Assembly: GCF_020497125.1 (NCBI RefSeq)
Contig: NC_059077.1
Location: 33,617,340-33,681,339 of the forward strand
Direction: 5' to 3'
DNA from: Mauremys mutica
Taxonomy: Eukaryota; Chordata; Testudines; Geoemydidae
DNA length: 64,000 bases
Under the pieces are notes generated by a model. It was not told where the DNA came from. It saw only the letters and a list, made by a program, of their open reading frames with translations, and ran no database searches. Position 1 is the first letter of the stretch. Each line of letters opens with the position of its first letter. The position numbers and the translations under genes are program-made. This document shows positions 15,614-27,245 of this stretch, in pieces.

Positions 15614-16035
15614 GCATTACTATCTGAGGGAAAGACAGCAGGATTTTCAAAGCCCAAATACTTTGTGCCTAAACCTGTAGTTACATGCAACAATACGTCA
15701 TTCTGAGACAATCTAACAGAGTGTACTGTTAACGGAGTATCAGGTTCTTTTTTGCTGATGGCCCTACTGGCCCATTACCAGGTAGTGCCCCCTCCATCCC
15801 ACATGGATGACCCAGAGATCATCTTAGGAGCTGCAGGAGCTTAAACAACACTTAACCTAGTGGTTCACAGACTTTTAATGGGACACTTTCCCTCCTATGC
15901 TTCGTAAATAAACTAGAAATGTCAGCCTCCCACTCCATTTCCTTCCCTCCACCCCCCCCATGTGTTTTATCTTCTCTCCTCTGCATGCTTTTGAACTAGC
16001 TTAGTACCCACGCACCCTGGGAGCACCCCCAACAG

Positions 16036-16277
16036 GGGGTAGAATCATAGAATATTAGGGTTGGAAGAGACCTCAGGAGGTCATCTAGTCCAACCCCCTG
16101 CTCAAAGCAGGACCAACACCAACTAAATCATCTCAGCCGGGCTTTGTCGAGCTGGGCCTTAAAAACCTCTAAGGATGGCGATTCCACCACCTCTCTAGGT
16201 AACCCATTTCAGTGCTTCACCATCCTCCTAGTGAAATAATGTTTTCTAATATCCAACCTAGACCTCCCCCCTGACAG
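16036..16277 (-). mobile_element. CR1 LINE 3' end
   Basis: On the plus strand it reads aatcatagaatattaggg, ttggaagagacctcaggagg, tcatctagtccaaccccctg. This is the complement of the classic CR1 3' terminus (ccttccaaccct...attctatgatt). The adjoining part encodes a decayed ORF2 C-terminus. About 240 bp, severely 5' truncated. Confidence 0.88.
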
Positions 16278-17943
16278 TGTTGGGGTAGCCTCTGAGACTT
16301 TCTCCTCTCGGTTCCCAAGAACTCAGCTGAACTCCAAACTCATCACTGAGATTTCTTTATTGGCATACAATCAAACTACATTTGAACTGATCAAGCTCAA
16401 GTGTAGGAGGTGCATATAGAGTGTACCAGACATCCAAAGTTACACAGCAAACCTCTTTCTTTATATACATTTATACATTACATTACCTCACATGTTTTGG
16501 GACTGGCTTGGTTATTTTGAAGAACCCAATTCCTGCTCTGTGTTGCTACACATATTCTTCATAGAAATATTGTTATGATATAAATATAGCATAAGAAAGA
16601 CATGTTTTATGCAAGATGGGTCATGTAAGGTATCATTGGAAAGGTTATGTTTTACTGAATATGATTATCCTATTTGTATACATGTATAATTTATGTATCT
16701 GAAGTTAGGAATATTGACTATGTAACAATTACAACTGTGGTTACACCTGGGAAACACCCACCAGACAGTATGCAATCAGCCTGGATGAGCCATTAGGAAA
16801 GACAATAGGTCTATGAAGATGCTGATCTCATCTTCATGGAGTTCCTTCTTGTGGTCATTACAAATAAGCCTTGTCTCATAGTTGCTTTAACACTGTAAGG
16901 TCATGTGATAATGTCACCTAGTACAGAATACCATCTTGGGCACTGGTGGTATTTTTCCACTGGAAACAAAGAATTCCCACCTTATGTAAATCCTATTTAA
17001 GGCTGGGAAGTGAGTCAGTCAAGGCTTTTCTCCATTGCCTCCCCGCCTAAGAAGGAAAACTGCTGAAAGCACCTGAAGAAACAAAGGAACTAAGCTGTGG
17101 AAAGGCAAGGGCTGAGTCCAGGCTGAGACAGGGGTCTAGCCTGTGAAGAGAAATTACTGGAACTTTAAGCTGCAGAAACTCTGCAACCTTCCTAAAACAA
17201 CATTACTTTTTTTAACCTGTTTCTTTAGTAAATTAAGCTTAGGTTGTGTGTTTGTTTTATTTGCTCAGTAATCTGCTTTGTTCTGTTTGTTATCCTTTAT
17301 AATCACTTAAAATTTACCTTTTGTAGTTAATAAACTTGTTTTTGTTTATTCCAAAACCCAGTTTGTGCAATTCATATCTGGGGGATGGGGGGGACAAAAA
17401 GCTGTGCATATCTTCCTCCACATTGAGGGAGGGGTCAATTTTTATGAGCTTGCATGGTACAGATCTCTCTATACAGCATAAGACTATATTATTTTGGGTT
17501 TACTCTCCAAAGGAGATATGCACGTGAGTGCTGGGTAAATCCCCGAGCTGAATCCTCTGACACAGAGCTGATTTCAGTCTGTGTCTGCAGCTGGGTGTGG
17601 CCTTACTTGTGCGTATGCTAGAGAAGGCTTGAGGGTCTGGCACAACAAGGACAGGGGGAGGAAGCCTAGGCTGGTGGAATGGGTGGGCTCAGTGGGACCC
17701 CAGCACATCAGGTGACACCCCGGACAGGAGGTTCAACCTGTCACATGCACACCTTACTCTTTATCTCATTTTACATTCCAGGCTTGTCTTATTCATTGTT
17801 AATGGTGTCCAAGGTGTTCCTCTTATTTTAGCTAGTACCAACATTCTGTTTCCAGCCTGCTGATTTATTTACCTCCCTAATCATGTCCCTCAAGAAATGA
17901 GGCCCCACCCATGTCCAATTACTCATGTCAAGCCAGGCCTACA
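16278..17943 (-). mobile_element. Solo LTR (family X), split by another LTR
   Basis: The two parts 16278-16570 and 17746-17943 together match the intact copy at 21709-22223 across their length (shared gttttgggactggctt, tgatttatttacctccctaa, aagccaggcctaca). On the minus strand the LTR starts tgtaggcctggc and ends ggctaccccaaca, with a TATA-like gtatataaag and an AATAAA signal in the right order. The central 1.2 kb belongs to a later LTR. Confidence 0.8.
16571..17745 (+). mobile_element. ERV solo LTR inserted in LTR X
   Basis: About 1175 bp starting tgttatgata and ending aacctgtcaca (TG...CA). It has a TATA-like ctatttaaggc (about 17006) and an AATAAA in agttaataaacttg (about 17328), so it is read on the plus strand. 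No clear 4-6 bp target duplication remains. The family is one I associate with reptile ERV LTRs. Confidence 0.75.
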
Positions 17944-18731
17944 TTCCACTGCTTTTCTTTTTTTTAATATTAGCATTCGTTTCATTTTTTAAGTTCACTA
18001 CCCAGCGACACATTCCCAACACTGGTAGCGGTGATCATTTGAACCACCATTGATATCGGGCTCAAAGTACAAACCAGGTGGTACAAGCTCACCTCCTCCA
18101 GTAGAGTTCACCAGGGTGTAATCCCACATTATAAGCTTGCTCTGCCTGTAATTTGCTTTCATTATAGTATAAAAAACTGGTACAAAATATATATAAAAAA
18201 AATCTTTCCATTTATTACCACAGGAGATTTGTGTGTGAAACAGAACATAGGCCAATTAAAATAGCACTCCCTGGGTCTGTACCAGAAGTCGCCCTCTTTA
18301 GCCACCACATAAAATTTATCACCAGCATAGGCAGTTTTTACTTTAACAACCTCTCAGCATCTCAGCCGTACTGTGAAATTTGGAGACTGTTCCCCCAGAG
18401 TGAATCCACATGCCAGCAACTCTGTTTGTAAGACATTACACCTGCACATGCAAGTGTCCTCCAGGTGCAAACAGCAGTACAAGCCTGGCACTTTCCAGAC
18501 CTTACATTGTCTTACAACAGTATTTGAGGAAGGAAAACAAACTTCTTCCACATTGTACACGTTATAGTGATTTCACATTTAACTTCATGGTATTGGGCCC
18601 TTGTTAATTTTCTTACCCTGCACCAACTCGTGTCACCTCTTGTCCCAAATTTTTAGATTTTCTGTCGAGATAAAAGAGTGAATATTTTCTTGCTTCCACA
18701 GCATTTAAGGCTGCTTTCACTTTGTATAGCA
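17944..18731. other. Sequence between LTR X and a hAT element, no gene
   Basis: AT-rich, about 790 bp, with several short open frames but no family signature. No primer-binding site follows the LTR end. The sequence could be intron or degraded element. Confidence 0.4.
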
Positions 18732-19696
18732 CAGTGGTTCTCAACCTGTTTATCATTGCGGGCTGCAGGCTGAGAACCACTACATGCCCCCCTTAACCCC
18801 TCCACAATCCCTGTGGGGCTAAAACAGAGCCCTGGGTGCTGGGTTGGGCAGCCGAGACCCGGACCCCCACATGGGGCTAGGCAGCTGAACCCTGGGCCCT
18901 GCAGCAGGGCCAGACACCAGACTCCCACATGGAGCAGCTGAAATGTGGGACACCCCTCCCCTGTGTGGGGCTGGAACTGGACTCTGCAGCATGGGGCCAG
19001 GCAGCTGGAGCCTGTGATCTCACTGTGCAGGGCCAGGGGGCCAGCAGCCAGAAACTGGGACCCTGAGGTGTGGGGCCGGGTGTGGGGACTGGACCCAGAC
19101 CCTGCAGCGCAGGGCCAGATTGCTGTACCATGGGATCACTACCCCTGTGTGGGGCCTGGCGGCCAGGCCGGGTGACTGGCTGTTAGAGCCTAACCCTGGA
19201 ATCCTGATGCATGGGGCTGGGCAGCTGGAGCCGGAACCCTGCTGCGTGGGGGCCGGGCAGCCTGACCCGGACAGCTAGCAGCTGGACCAGGACCTCGCAT
19301 CACAGGGCCAGGCGGTCAGACCCCAGGACCCCACTGCGCAAGGCCAGGCAGGCCACATCTGGACCTGGACCCCCCACCCCCAACAACGTGCTGGGTAGTT
19401 GGAAATGACCCCTGAGCTGAACCCCTGGGGGTGCTGCAGTATCCCAGCAAAACTCTAAATCCCAATGCTCCCCCCCCTCCAAACCTACCCACAGACCCAC
19501 TCTCTCCTGCCCCCTAAATTACTCACCAGCCTTCTGCTGGGAGCAGCGCTCCTGCAGGCTGCCTTTCTCTCTCCCCCCGCCCCCACCTTCTCCCCTGCCA
19601 GACCAGCAAATTTTGATTTTTTTTTTTAAATCACACAGCTGGGCCACAGCTCTGTGCTAACTGGGCCACATGTGGCCCACAGGCTGAGAACTGCTG
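18732..19696. mobile_element. Non-autonomous hAT element with GC-rich tandem interior
   Basis: The terminal inverted repeats are cagtggttctcaacctg (left) and the complement of ggctgagaactgctg (right). The 8-bp duplication is gtatagca (18724-18731) and atatagca (19697-19704), 7 of 8 identical. The interior is a run of degenerate repeats built on (g)catggggctgggcagctgg and carries no transposase. The many overlapping open frames here are a by-product of GC-rich repetition. Confidence 0.88.
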
Positions 19697-20561
19697 ATAT
19701 AGCATGTATTGCCCACATACTACATGTATCCTTATTATTAGAACACCTATTAAATAGGTTTTTTGTTAAATTTTGTGATCCCTTGCTATGTTGTAAACAA
19801 TTTAGTAAGAGAGACCAAATAAATCTTTTAATTTTGCTTGGCTTAGCCTTGTCAGCTGAGCCTTTGAACTTTCTTCTTTTTTTAAATGGTTTTACATGCC
19901 TGACATTTTCCTTTTGTAAATTGAAAATTATAAGCAAATACCATTTAATTTTCTTAAATATAAAAATTGCAGTTTAAAAATGAACAATTACAAAAAAAAC
20001 AAGTGAGAACTTTTTGGCTTGCGCCCTGATAACTAATGTTTTGTTTTACTGCTGTCTTTAACTCCCTTATTTTAATTCTGTGGCTCAGCTAGCTGAAGCT
20101 TTAGTAAGCTGATTGCTAAATTGAAATTTGTGACAGGCAGTATTTTTTTTTTAAACTTACTAGGTGTTCCCTTTCCACCCCTTTTTTTGCTCTTAGATTT
20201 TTTTTATTTTTTTTTTACAATTGTACCCAGGTTACACCCCCAGTAGTATATTCAGAAGCAGTTAATCCATATTGGAAATTTCAGTGGCATTCAAAGGATC
20301 TCTGCTGTGCTCTTCCAAGCATTCCCCCCAACCCCATAACACTCTCTGGAGTTCCTTTTTCACCTGGTCCCAATCTCCCCCTAATACTTCACTTAGGAGT
20401 CCAGAGGGTCCACCCTTATATTTAACCCACTTCTCCAGCATGGTACCAACTTGTTCTTATTTAAACCCTTAACCCCTTCCAGTGCCATTCCCTTAATGCT
20501 AGGCAGTGACTCTTACACTATGAAGTGTATATGTTACCTGCTCCAGACTAGAGGATTTGAG
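19697..20561. other. AT-rich stretch, no gene
   Basis: T-rich and A-rich sequence (several poly-T runs near 20150-20220). No repeat family or exon recognised. Confidence 0.4.
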
Positions 20562-21689
20562 TGTGATGGGATCCCCGGGGTGCAGCCTAGGACTGTGGGA
20601 CCACTGTGCCCCCTTAACTCTCTTCAGCCTGGGCTGTCTCTAACAATGCCTTGTTTGTGACCAGCAGCAAACTTATCCAGGTGTTATCATCATTCAGTAC
20701 AACCACATATGGAGACCCCCACACCCAGCTAGATTGCAGGAATGCTCCCAGAGCCACTCAGGAATCACACAGGGAAAGGCACCAGCCAAATCCCCCCAGC
20801 TCCCAGCACTGTACCCCATGAATATGCCATCTTGCACTGCTCAAGATGAGCAGTGCAAATTTATTCATTGGTTCACCACTTCATCAATGGAAAGTGGATA
20901 TACACCAGCCTTTGCAAACCTGGGCAGTTTTGCCACACACTTCAGACAAACTCACTGGTAAAGATAAACAGAAAAAGAAACTTATTGGCTACAAAAGATA
21001 GATTTTAAGTGACTATAAGTGATAGGCAAAAAAGTCAGAGTTGGTTACCAAAATAAAAGAAAAGCATGCAGTCTAAACTCTCAACACTATTAGAGTTGGC
21101 AACAGCTAGATTAAGCAGTTTCTCACCCCACTGGGTATTGCAGTTCATAGCACACAGATTTCACCCTTGAAATCTGGGGCAGTCCCCTCAGTTGGAGTCT
21201 TCATAGTCTCCTTGTTGCTTGCCACATAAGTGGGTGAAGGAGAAAGGCCCAGCCTGGGCCCCCTGTGTTCAGTTTTATACCCTCAGTCCATGTGCTTAGA
21301 AAACACAAGTCCAGGCATGTCTGGGTGGGCATTGCTGAGTCTCCAGGCAAGGTTGAGCAATTCCTCTGGTGTGGCCTCATGCAGGTGAGTCATTGCATTG
21401 TAGCTCCCTTGCTGAACAATGGTTGTTGATGGGCTGATTAACCAACACCCGGTGGGGGGGGGGTGTCACTTTCCTTGCTGTTGCTTCTGGGCAGCTAATA
21501 TGTGGCTGATTCCCTAACTTACAGCATGTTTTAGTGACCACTATACAACACAATTCTCATAACTTCATATGCATTAATGATATACATATATGATAGAGAA
21601 ATGACTTTCAGCAGATCAGAACCTTTTCCTTGGTACCTTACAAGGCATGCTTCATATGTAAGATCACAATCAAGGTATAGAATGTCACA
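20562..21689 (-). mobile_element. ERV solo LTR, 1.1 kb
   Basis: On the plus strand it begins tgtgatgggatcc and ends gaatgtcaca (TG...CA). A 5-bp duplication with one mismatch flanks it (ttgag 20557-20561, ctgag 21690-21694). On the minus strand a TATA-like gggtataaaac (about 21272) precedes an AATAAA in gaataaatttgc (about 20861), giving the orientation. It is related to the fragment at 2036-2722. Confidence 0.8.
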
Positions 21690-21708
21690 CTGAGTCACGG
21701 CACCAGTA

Positions 21709-22223
21709 TGTTAGGGTAGCCTCAAGACCTTTTCCACTCAGGAGTCTGTTGGGGTGAATTCTGAAAACTTATGCACTCAGTAGCCTCCCAGATCTAATCA
21801 CCGAGGTGTCTTTATTAACATTAACTCAAGTGTAGTTTGATTGTATCAGGCTAAGTGTAGGGGGTAAGCACAGGGCATACCACACTTCCAAAAAAGTTAC
21901 AAAACAAACTTCTTCCACACTTGCATGTTACACTGCTTTTACTATACCTTGCATTACACGTTTTGGGACTGGCTTGTTTACTTTGTAGGAACCAATCCCT
22001 GTACAGCATGCTCTGTCCATGCACAATATACTCTTTACCTCATTTATATTCCAGTCTTATTTTATCCATTGTTATCTTGTCCATTGTAAATGATGTTACC
22101 TTTTATCTTAGCTACTACAGATATTCTGTGTCCAGCCTCCTGATTTATTTACCTCCCTAATCCTGTCTCCCAAAAAATAAGGCTGCACCCATGGCAAATT
22201 ATTCATGTGAAGCCAGGCCTACA
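21709..22223 (-). mobile_element. Solo LTR (family X), intact copy
   Basis: 515 bp, TG...CA (plus strand tgttagggtagcc to caggcctaca), collinear with the split copy at 16278-17943. It has AATAAA on the minus strand (from ctttattaacatt). It lies 19 bp from the previous LTR. No internal gag/pol sequence lies between the two family X copies and no common target duplication is visible, so they need not be one provirus. Confidence 0.78.
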
Positions 22224-22235
22224 GAATGACCAACA

Positions 22236-23238
22236 ACAAAGTTTGGCAAGAATGCTTATGTAGGAAGAGTGAATCCCACCAAATGCTAGAGCCAACACAA
22301 TGAAGTAATGAAGAGCTACAAAAGAGCTCTCAAGGTAACTGGGCAACAAAATGGCAGATGAAATTTAGTGTCAAATGCAAAATAATGCTCATTGGAAAAC
22401 AATCCCAACTATACCTATACAACTATACCTATAAAAGAAAGATCTTGGCGTCATTGTGGATAGCTCTCTGAAAACAGCCACTGAATGTGCAGCGGCAGTC
22501 AAAAATTTGAACAGAATGTTCTGAATCGTTATGAAAGGGATAGATAATAAGACAGAAAATATCATATTGCCTCTATATAAAGCCATGGTATGCCCATATC
22601 TTGAATACTGTGTGCAGATGTGGTCGCCCCATCTCAAAAAAGATACATTGGAATTCGAAAAGGTTCAGAAAAGGGCAACAAAAATGATTAGGGATATGGA
22701 ATAGCTTCCGTATGAGGAGAGATTAATAAGACTGGGATTTTTCAGCTTCGAAAAGAGACGACTAAGGGGGGATATGATCGAGGTCTATAAAATCATGACT
22801 GGTGTGGAGAAAGTAAAGAAGGAAGTGCTATTTACTCCTTCTCATCACACAAGAACTAGGGATCATCAAATGAAATTAATAGGCAGCAGGTTTAAAACAA
22901 ACAAAAGGAAGTATTTCTTAACACAACGCACGGTCAGCCTGCTGAACTGTTTGCCAGAGGATGTTGTAAAGGCCAGGACTATAACAGGGTTCAAAAAAGA
23001 ACTTGATAAATTCAGGGAGAATATGTCTATCAATGGCTATTAGCCAGGATGGGCAGGGATGGTGTCCCTACCCTCTGTTTGCCAGAAGCTGGGAATGAGC
23101 ATCAGGGAAAGGATCATTTGATGATTACCTATTCATTCCCTCTGGGGCACCTGGTATTGGCCACTGTCAGAATACAAGATACTGAGCTAGATTGACCTTT
23201 GGTCTGACCGAGTATGGCCATTCTTATGCTCTAATGCT
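22236..23238 (+). mobile_element. CR1 LINE, 3' part (lineage A)
   Basis: Decayed CR1 ORF2 C-terminal region. The open frame at 22774-23043 gives [20 protein letters not shown] and [20 protein letters not shown], ending in [17 protein letters not shown]. The 3' untranslated tail then runs through ttggtctgaccgagtatggc to cattcttatgc at about 23230. Upstream, stops and frameshifts break the frame. The same lineage recurs inverted at 31622-32440 and 33928-36180. Confidence 0.88.
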
Positions 23239-24353
23239 ATAGAACACTTTAAGAGAAAAACTCAGATCAAAATGGATCCAGAAAATGACCATGACAAAAC
23301 TGGGTTTTGCACAGTCACTGATTCCCATTGCAATTTGATGCATATGTATCTGATTTATATCAATGTATTCACAAATACCAGAATGGAATGCTGATGTGTT
23401 AAAGAGACTAAACAAGCAGTATTCTTGGTGTACCTCTTGCATTTTGAAGAATTTTGATGTTAGCCTTTTCACCTACGCAGCAAGTCACAACCTTTTGTTT
23501 TAGGGCCAACTCTGCTTTATCAGCATGTACATCTTGCAGGTGCATCCTGGTGACTGGGAAGATTGCACATAAGTCATTTTGGGGCTTTGTAAATGGACAC
23601 AGAGATTTGATGCAACATAGTTGTTTAAACAATGAAAATTTCCTGCTTTGTGAATAAAGGGGAATATAGAGAATATAGAATTTTAGTGAATTAAGCAAGA
23701 AAGGATGTAAATTATATTAGATAGATCATAGCCCCCGCCCTGACAAATACAATTCAAATAATCTAACTACAAAAATAGATAACTAAGATCCATCTATATT
23801 TCCATAGCAACCTATTCCTGTAGAAAAATCATCATTGAGTTAGGGCTTATTTTAGATTTCTTATGTTAAGACACAGTAATATTTGTGCAGTACATCTAAA
23901 GATTTCCTGAAGATAAATCACTTGTCGGTGTGTATTTCTTTCACTATTTACAGCTTATAATTCCAAAATTCATGAATTTAATTAGGAAAATGGGCACTTA
24001 GTTTTGTACAAGTCAAATACCACATTTTAACTGGTTCTAGTTTAATGTAACAACTGTTGTATACACAAATCTCAGAGCTGACCTTAAAAAAAAAAATGCT
24101 GTCATTCTTCCTGATGAAATCATTGATGTATTTTTAAAACAATACTAGTAGACAAAAATATCTGTCCTTAACACTGATGGAAGAAGGTCCCTTTTGTACA
24201 GAGTGAAGCAACATATGATAAACATATAAGAAATTCACATTAGACGAGACCTCCACCATAAAATATGCGGCATTGATTTACCAGCCAAAACCATACAATT
24301 TCAACAGGCATGCTGGGACCAATGGCTTTTGAAATTAGTAGCAAGTGACTTAC
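23239..24353. other. ANKRD55 intron 1, distal part, nothing recognised
   Basis: Unique-looking AT-rich sequence leading to the first coding exon. No repeat or extra exon recognised. Confidence 0.55.
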
Positions 24354-24393
24354 CTTTGTGCTGATCAAACACTGATGAGGTACTAAAATCCAT
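24354..24393 (-). CDS. ANKRD55: ANKRD55 first coding exon (start codon)
   Basis: Read on the minus strand, the ATG at 24393-24391 opens MDFSTSSVFDQHK plus the first base of a Gly codon, followed by a consensus donor (GTAAGT, 24353-24348). This matches the ANKRD55 N-terminus as I remember it. I chose this Met because an in-frame TAG (24402-24400) lies two codons upstream; mammalian proteins may begin a few residues earlier. The 5' untranslated part is not delimited. A possible acceptor (taacag, ending at 24410) lies just upstream, so the exon could instead be internal with a separate non-coding first exon further right. No CpG-rich promoter is evident in the adjoining few hundred bases. Confidence 0.88.
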
Positions 24394-25199
24394 TGTGGTC
24401 TATTATTTACTGTTAGACCAGGCAAATACCATCTCTGTGGTTTCCAGGGAAGAATCCCATATATTACAGTAAACAATATATGCAATGATAGCTGTCACCA
24501 ATCTTCTTGTTTGAGAATTCAATTCACTTTACGGCTGCAGATTGTTGTCAAGGCAAAGACATGGTCACTCACATAATGAGAATGGTATATTCTGTTAGTT
24601 ACGGACCCTGTTAAAAAGACGTCTCCAGAAATAGCCGACTTGAGCTTTTAGGTCTTGAAAAAATACTAGCTTAAGAGGGCAAGCTGTCTATGATCAGGCC
24701 TGAGAAAGACACTGCAGATCACCCAGCATCAGCAACAAGAATGCTGGCTTTAAACAAACAGAAATCTCAATGAGTGAATGAGGATTCACTATGGCAAACA
24801 GAGCATGTGCAAAACTGCCAATGCAATTTGGATGCTGGATGTACTCATTTTAGAAGCCAAACGGCATATGCTGTGTTCACAGACAATACTGTCTTAATTG
24901 ACTATTATATAAATATTGTAGTAGGCATACATTCTGTAGTTTGTTAATTAATCAGCCACCCACCTATTTAACTGAGTGAATTTTGAATAGCATGGAAAAC
25001 ATAAATAAAAGGGAGTGACGTTTATTGCTGTATTGAAAATAGATAAGGTTTAAAAGTTCTATATAACTGTTCTCAGTAACTACAGTCAGTTGCAATAGAA
25101 AGCCTTTTTAATGTAAACACGTTTGGTATGTTTTAGGCAGTGTTTTAATGAGATATTCCACTGCAACTTGTAATATACACATTTTATATTTACTCTCCA
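24394..25199. other. Sequence just upstream of ANKRD55 start codon
   Basis: Should contain 5' untranslated sequence or the promoter. It is AT-rich with no CpG cluster, no clear TATA arrangement and no repeat. I cannot place the transcription start. Confidence 0.45.
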
Positions 25200-25204
25200 A
25201 GTCC

Positions 25205-27245
25205 TATGTCCAAGCCAAAGGAGAGGGAGTCCAGTTGTAGGCCTGTTAGTCTGACATCAGTTCTGGGCAAGATAATGGAGAGGCTGATATGGGACTTGAT
25301 TAATAAAGAATTTAAATGAGGGTAATATAATTAGTACTGATAAACAAGGACTATGGAAAGTAGACCCCATCAAACTAATTTGATACTTTCTTTGAAGAGA
25401 TTACTATGCAAACATGTTGATATAATATATTTAGACTTCTGTAAGACATTTGACTTGATACTACACAACATTTTGATTAAAAAAACCCTAGATAGATATA
25501 AAATTAACATGGTACATATTAAATTGATTAAAATCTGGAAAGGTCTCAAAATGTAATTTTAAACAGGGAATCATCACTGAACAGTGTTTCTAGTGGAATC
25601 CCGCTGGGATTTGTTCTTGGCCTTCCATTATTTAACCTTTTTATTAATGACTTGGAAGAAAACACAAAATCATCACTGACAAAAATTGGGGGAAAATGGT
25701 AAATAATGAAGAGGACAATTCACTCAGAGTGTTCTGGATGACTCAGTAAGATGGCTGCAAACCAACTATGCCTTTTAATATGGCTAAATATAAAGGTATA
25801 TATTTATGTACAAAGAATGTAGGCCCTACTTAGAGGATGGGGGACTCTATCCTGGGAAGCAGTGACTTAAAAGGTTTGGAGGTTGTGGGGGCTGAACATG
25901 AGCTCCCAGTGTGATTCTTTGGCCAAAAGGGCTAATACGATCTTGGCATGCATAAACAAGGGGAATCTCAAGTAGGATTAGAGAGGTTATTTTACCTCTG
26001 TATTTGGCACAGCTGCCACTGCTGGAATACTGTATTCAGTTCTGGTGTCCACAATTCAAGAAGGATATTAATAAATTTGAGAGGGTTCAGAGAAGAGCCC
26101 TGAGCATGTGTAAAGGATTAGAAAACAAGTCGATTACTAAAAGGTTTAAGGAGCTTAATCTATTTAGCTTAACAAAGAGAAGGGGTGACTTGATTATAGT
26201 CTATAAGTATTTCCATGGGGAACAAATATTTAATACATATTCTCTAGAAGAGAAAGGTATAACATGCTCAAATGGCTGGAAGTTGAAGCTAGACAATTCA
26301 GACTGGAAATAAGGCATTATTTTTTAAAAGTGTGTTGCAGGTCATACATGCCCTGTCCGTTTTTGGGATGGGGCACGGGTCATTAGAGGCCCGTGGGCAA
26401 GTCTGCGCAACCCCTCTGGTCTCAGAGTGATGTGTCCTATCTGCCTTCTCTATTAGGGCTGTGCAGCCTAGCAGTCAGAGTCTGTAGCGTGGCTCTTGCA
26501 ATCAGAGTTGTGTGGCCTAGTGGCCAGAGACAGTAGGGCTGGTGAGGTAGGCCGCCACCCCAGGGTGGGCGGCGGCCAGGATGGGGGTGCTAAGCCAGGG
26601 CCCTGTCGGTGATGGGATGGGGATCCAGTCAAAATACACCAACCACCTCCCTGGGTTACTTCCTATCCACTTCTCTGCAGCTTGTGGTCTCGTGGTCCCC
26701 CTGGACTCTCCTCTCTCTGTGGCATCCAGAGCCTGGAGGTCGTGGGTTGCTGCCATCTTGCTGGCCTCCGCATCGTGGAGTGTGAGCGATCCTTCAGCAG
26801 GAGTCTACAGCACACCTCCTTCCTCTCTGGTGGTCAGACCCAAATTAACTGGGCTGCTCCCTTTTATACCTGGCCTCCCGCCAGAGCATACCCAGCAGGG
26901 TCGAGGGGGCGGAGCCTCCTCGGCCCAAAGAGAGGAATTAACTGCAGTCCCAGTGCATTCCCCATCACACAGTGAGAGTAATTGGAACAGTTTACCAAGG
27001 GTCATGGGTAATCTGCCATCACTGACCATATTTAAACCAAGAGTAGATTTTTTTCTAAACGATATGCCCCAGGAATTATTTTGTGGAAGTTCTATGGCCT
27101 GTGTTATATATTTTTCTGCAGGATCTGTGCCTGGCTGCCTCCTTCAGTGTGCAGGTTGGACTCTGTGCAATGTACGAGACAGAAGCGCTTCAGATCTTTG
27201 CATTATACTGGGTCAATGTCTAGTTGCAATTACCATTGTGTAAGT
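25205..27245 (+). mobile_element. CR1 LINE ORF2 remnant (lineage C), split by an LTR
   Basis: Collinear RT-to-3' pieces of CR1 ORF2 on the plus strand. They include VDIIYLDFCKTFDLILHNIL (about 25398-25470), a decayed QG-VLGLPLFNLFINDLEE segment (about 25595-25660), LEYCIQFWCPQFKKDINKFE with ERVQRRALSM (26025-26110), and after the LTR NWNSLPRVMGNLPSLTIFKP (about 26980-27050). Stops and frameshifts make it non-functional. The last element-like sequence is around 27240. The endonuclease part is missing. Confidence 0.85.
26333..26969 (-). mobile_element. Solo LTR inserted in CR1
   Basis: 637 bp, TG...CA (plus strand tgttgcaggtcat to ccccatcaca), with a 5-bp duplication aagtg (26328-26332) / cagtg (26970-26974). 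The CR1 reading resumes immediately beyond it. On the minus strand a canonical caggtataaaaggg TATA box lies near 26880. GC-rich, so long accidental open frames (up to 220 codons) cross it. Confidence 0.85.

Larger units (their letters stand above)
10221..16034. other. ANKRD55 intron 1, central part, no gene
   Basis: AT-rich intronic DNA containing two MITEs (11100-11372, 11413-11500), a G-run near 15020 and an old repeat (15499-15613). The rest (notably 11.5-15.4 kb) shows no exon, RNA gene or repeat I can name. Confidence 0.55.

Noticed and set aside
15885..15990. hAT left end (agtggttcacagactttt)
   Set aside because: Only about 18 bases resemble the hAT end, and there is no matching right end or duplication.
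16278..22223. Full-length endogenous retrovirus between two parallel LTRs
   Set aside because: No primer-binding site, polypurine tract, gag, pol or env sequence and no matching target duplication; the interval is filled with other elements.
26581..27243. 220-codon open frame on the plus strand
   Set aside because: It begins in a solo LTR and ends in a CR1, reading through the insertion boundary by chance; only the CR1 part is recognisable.
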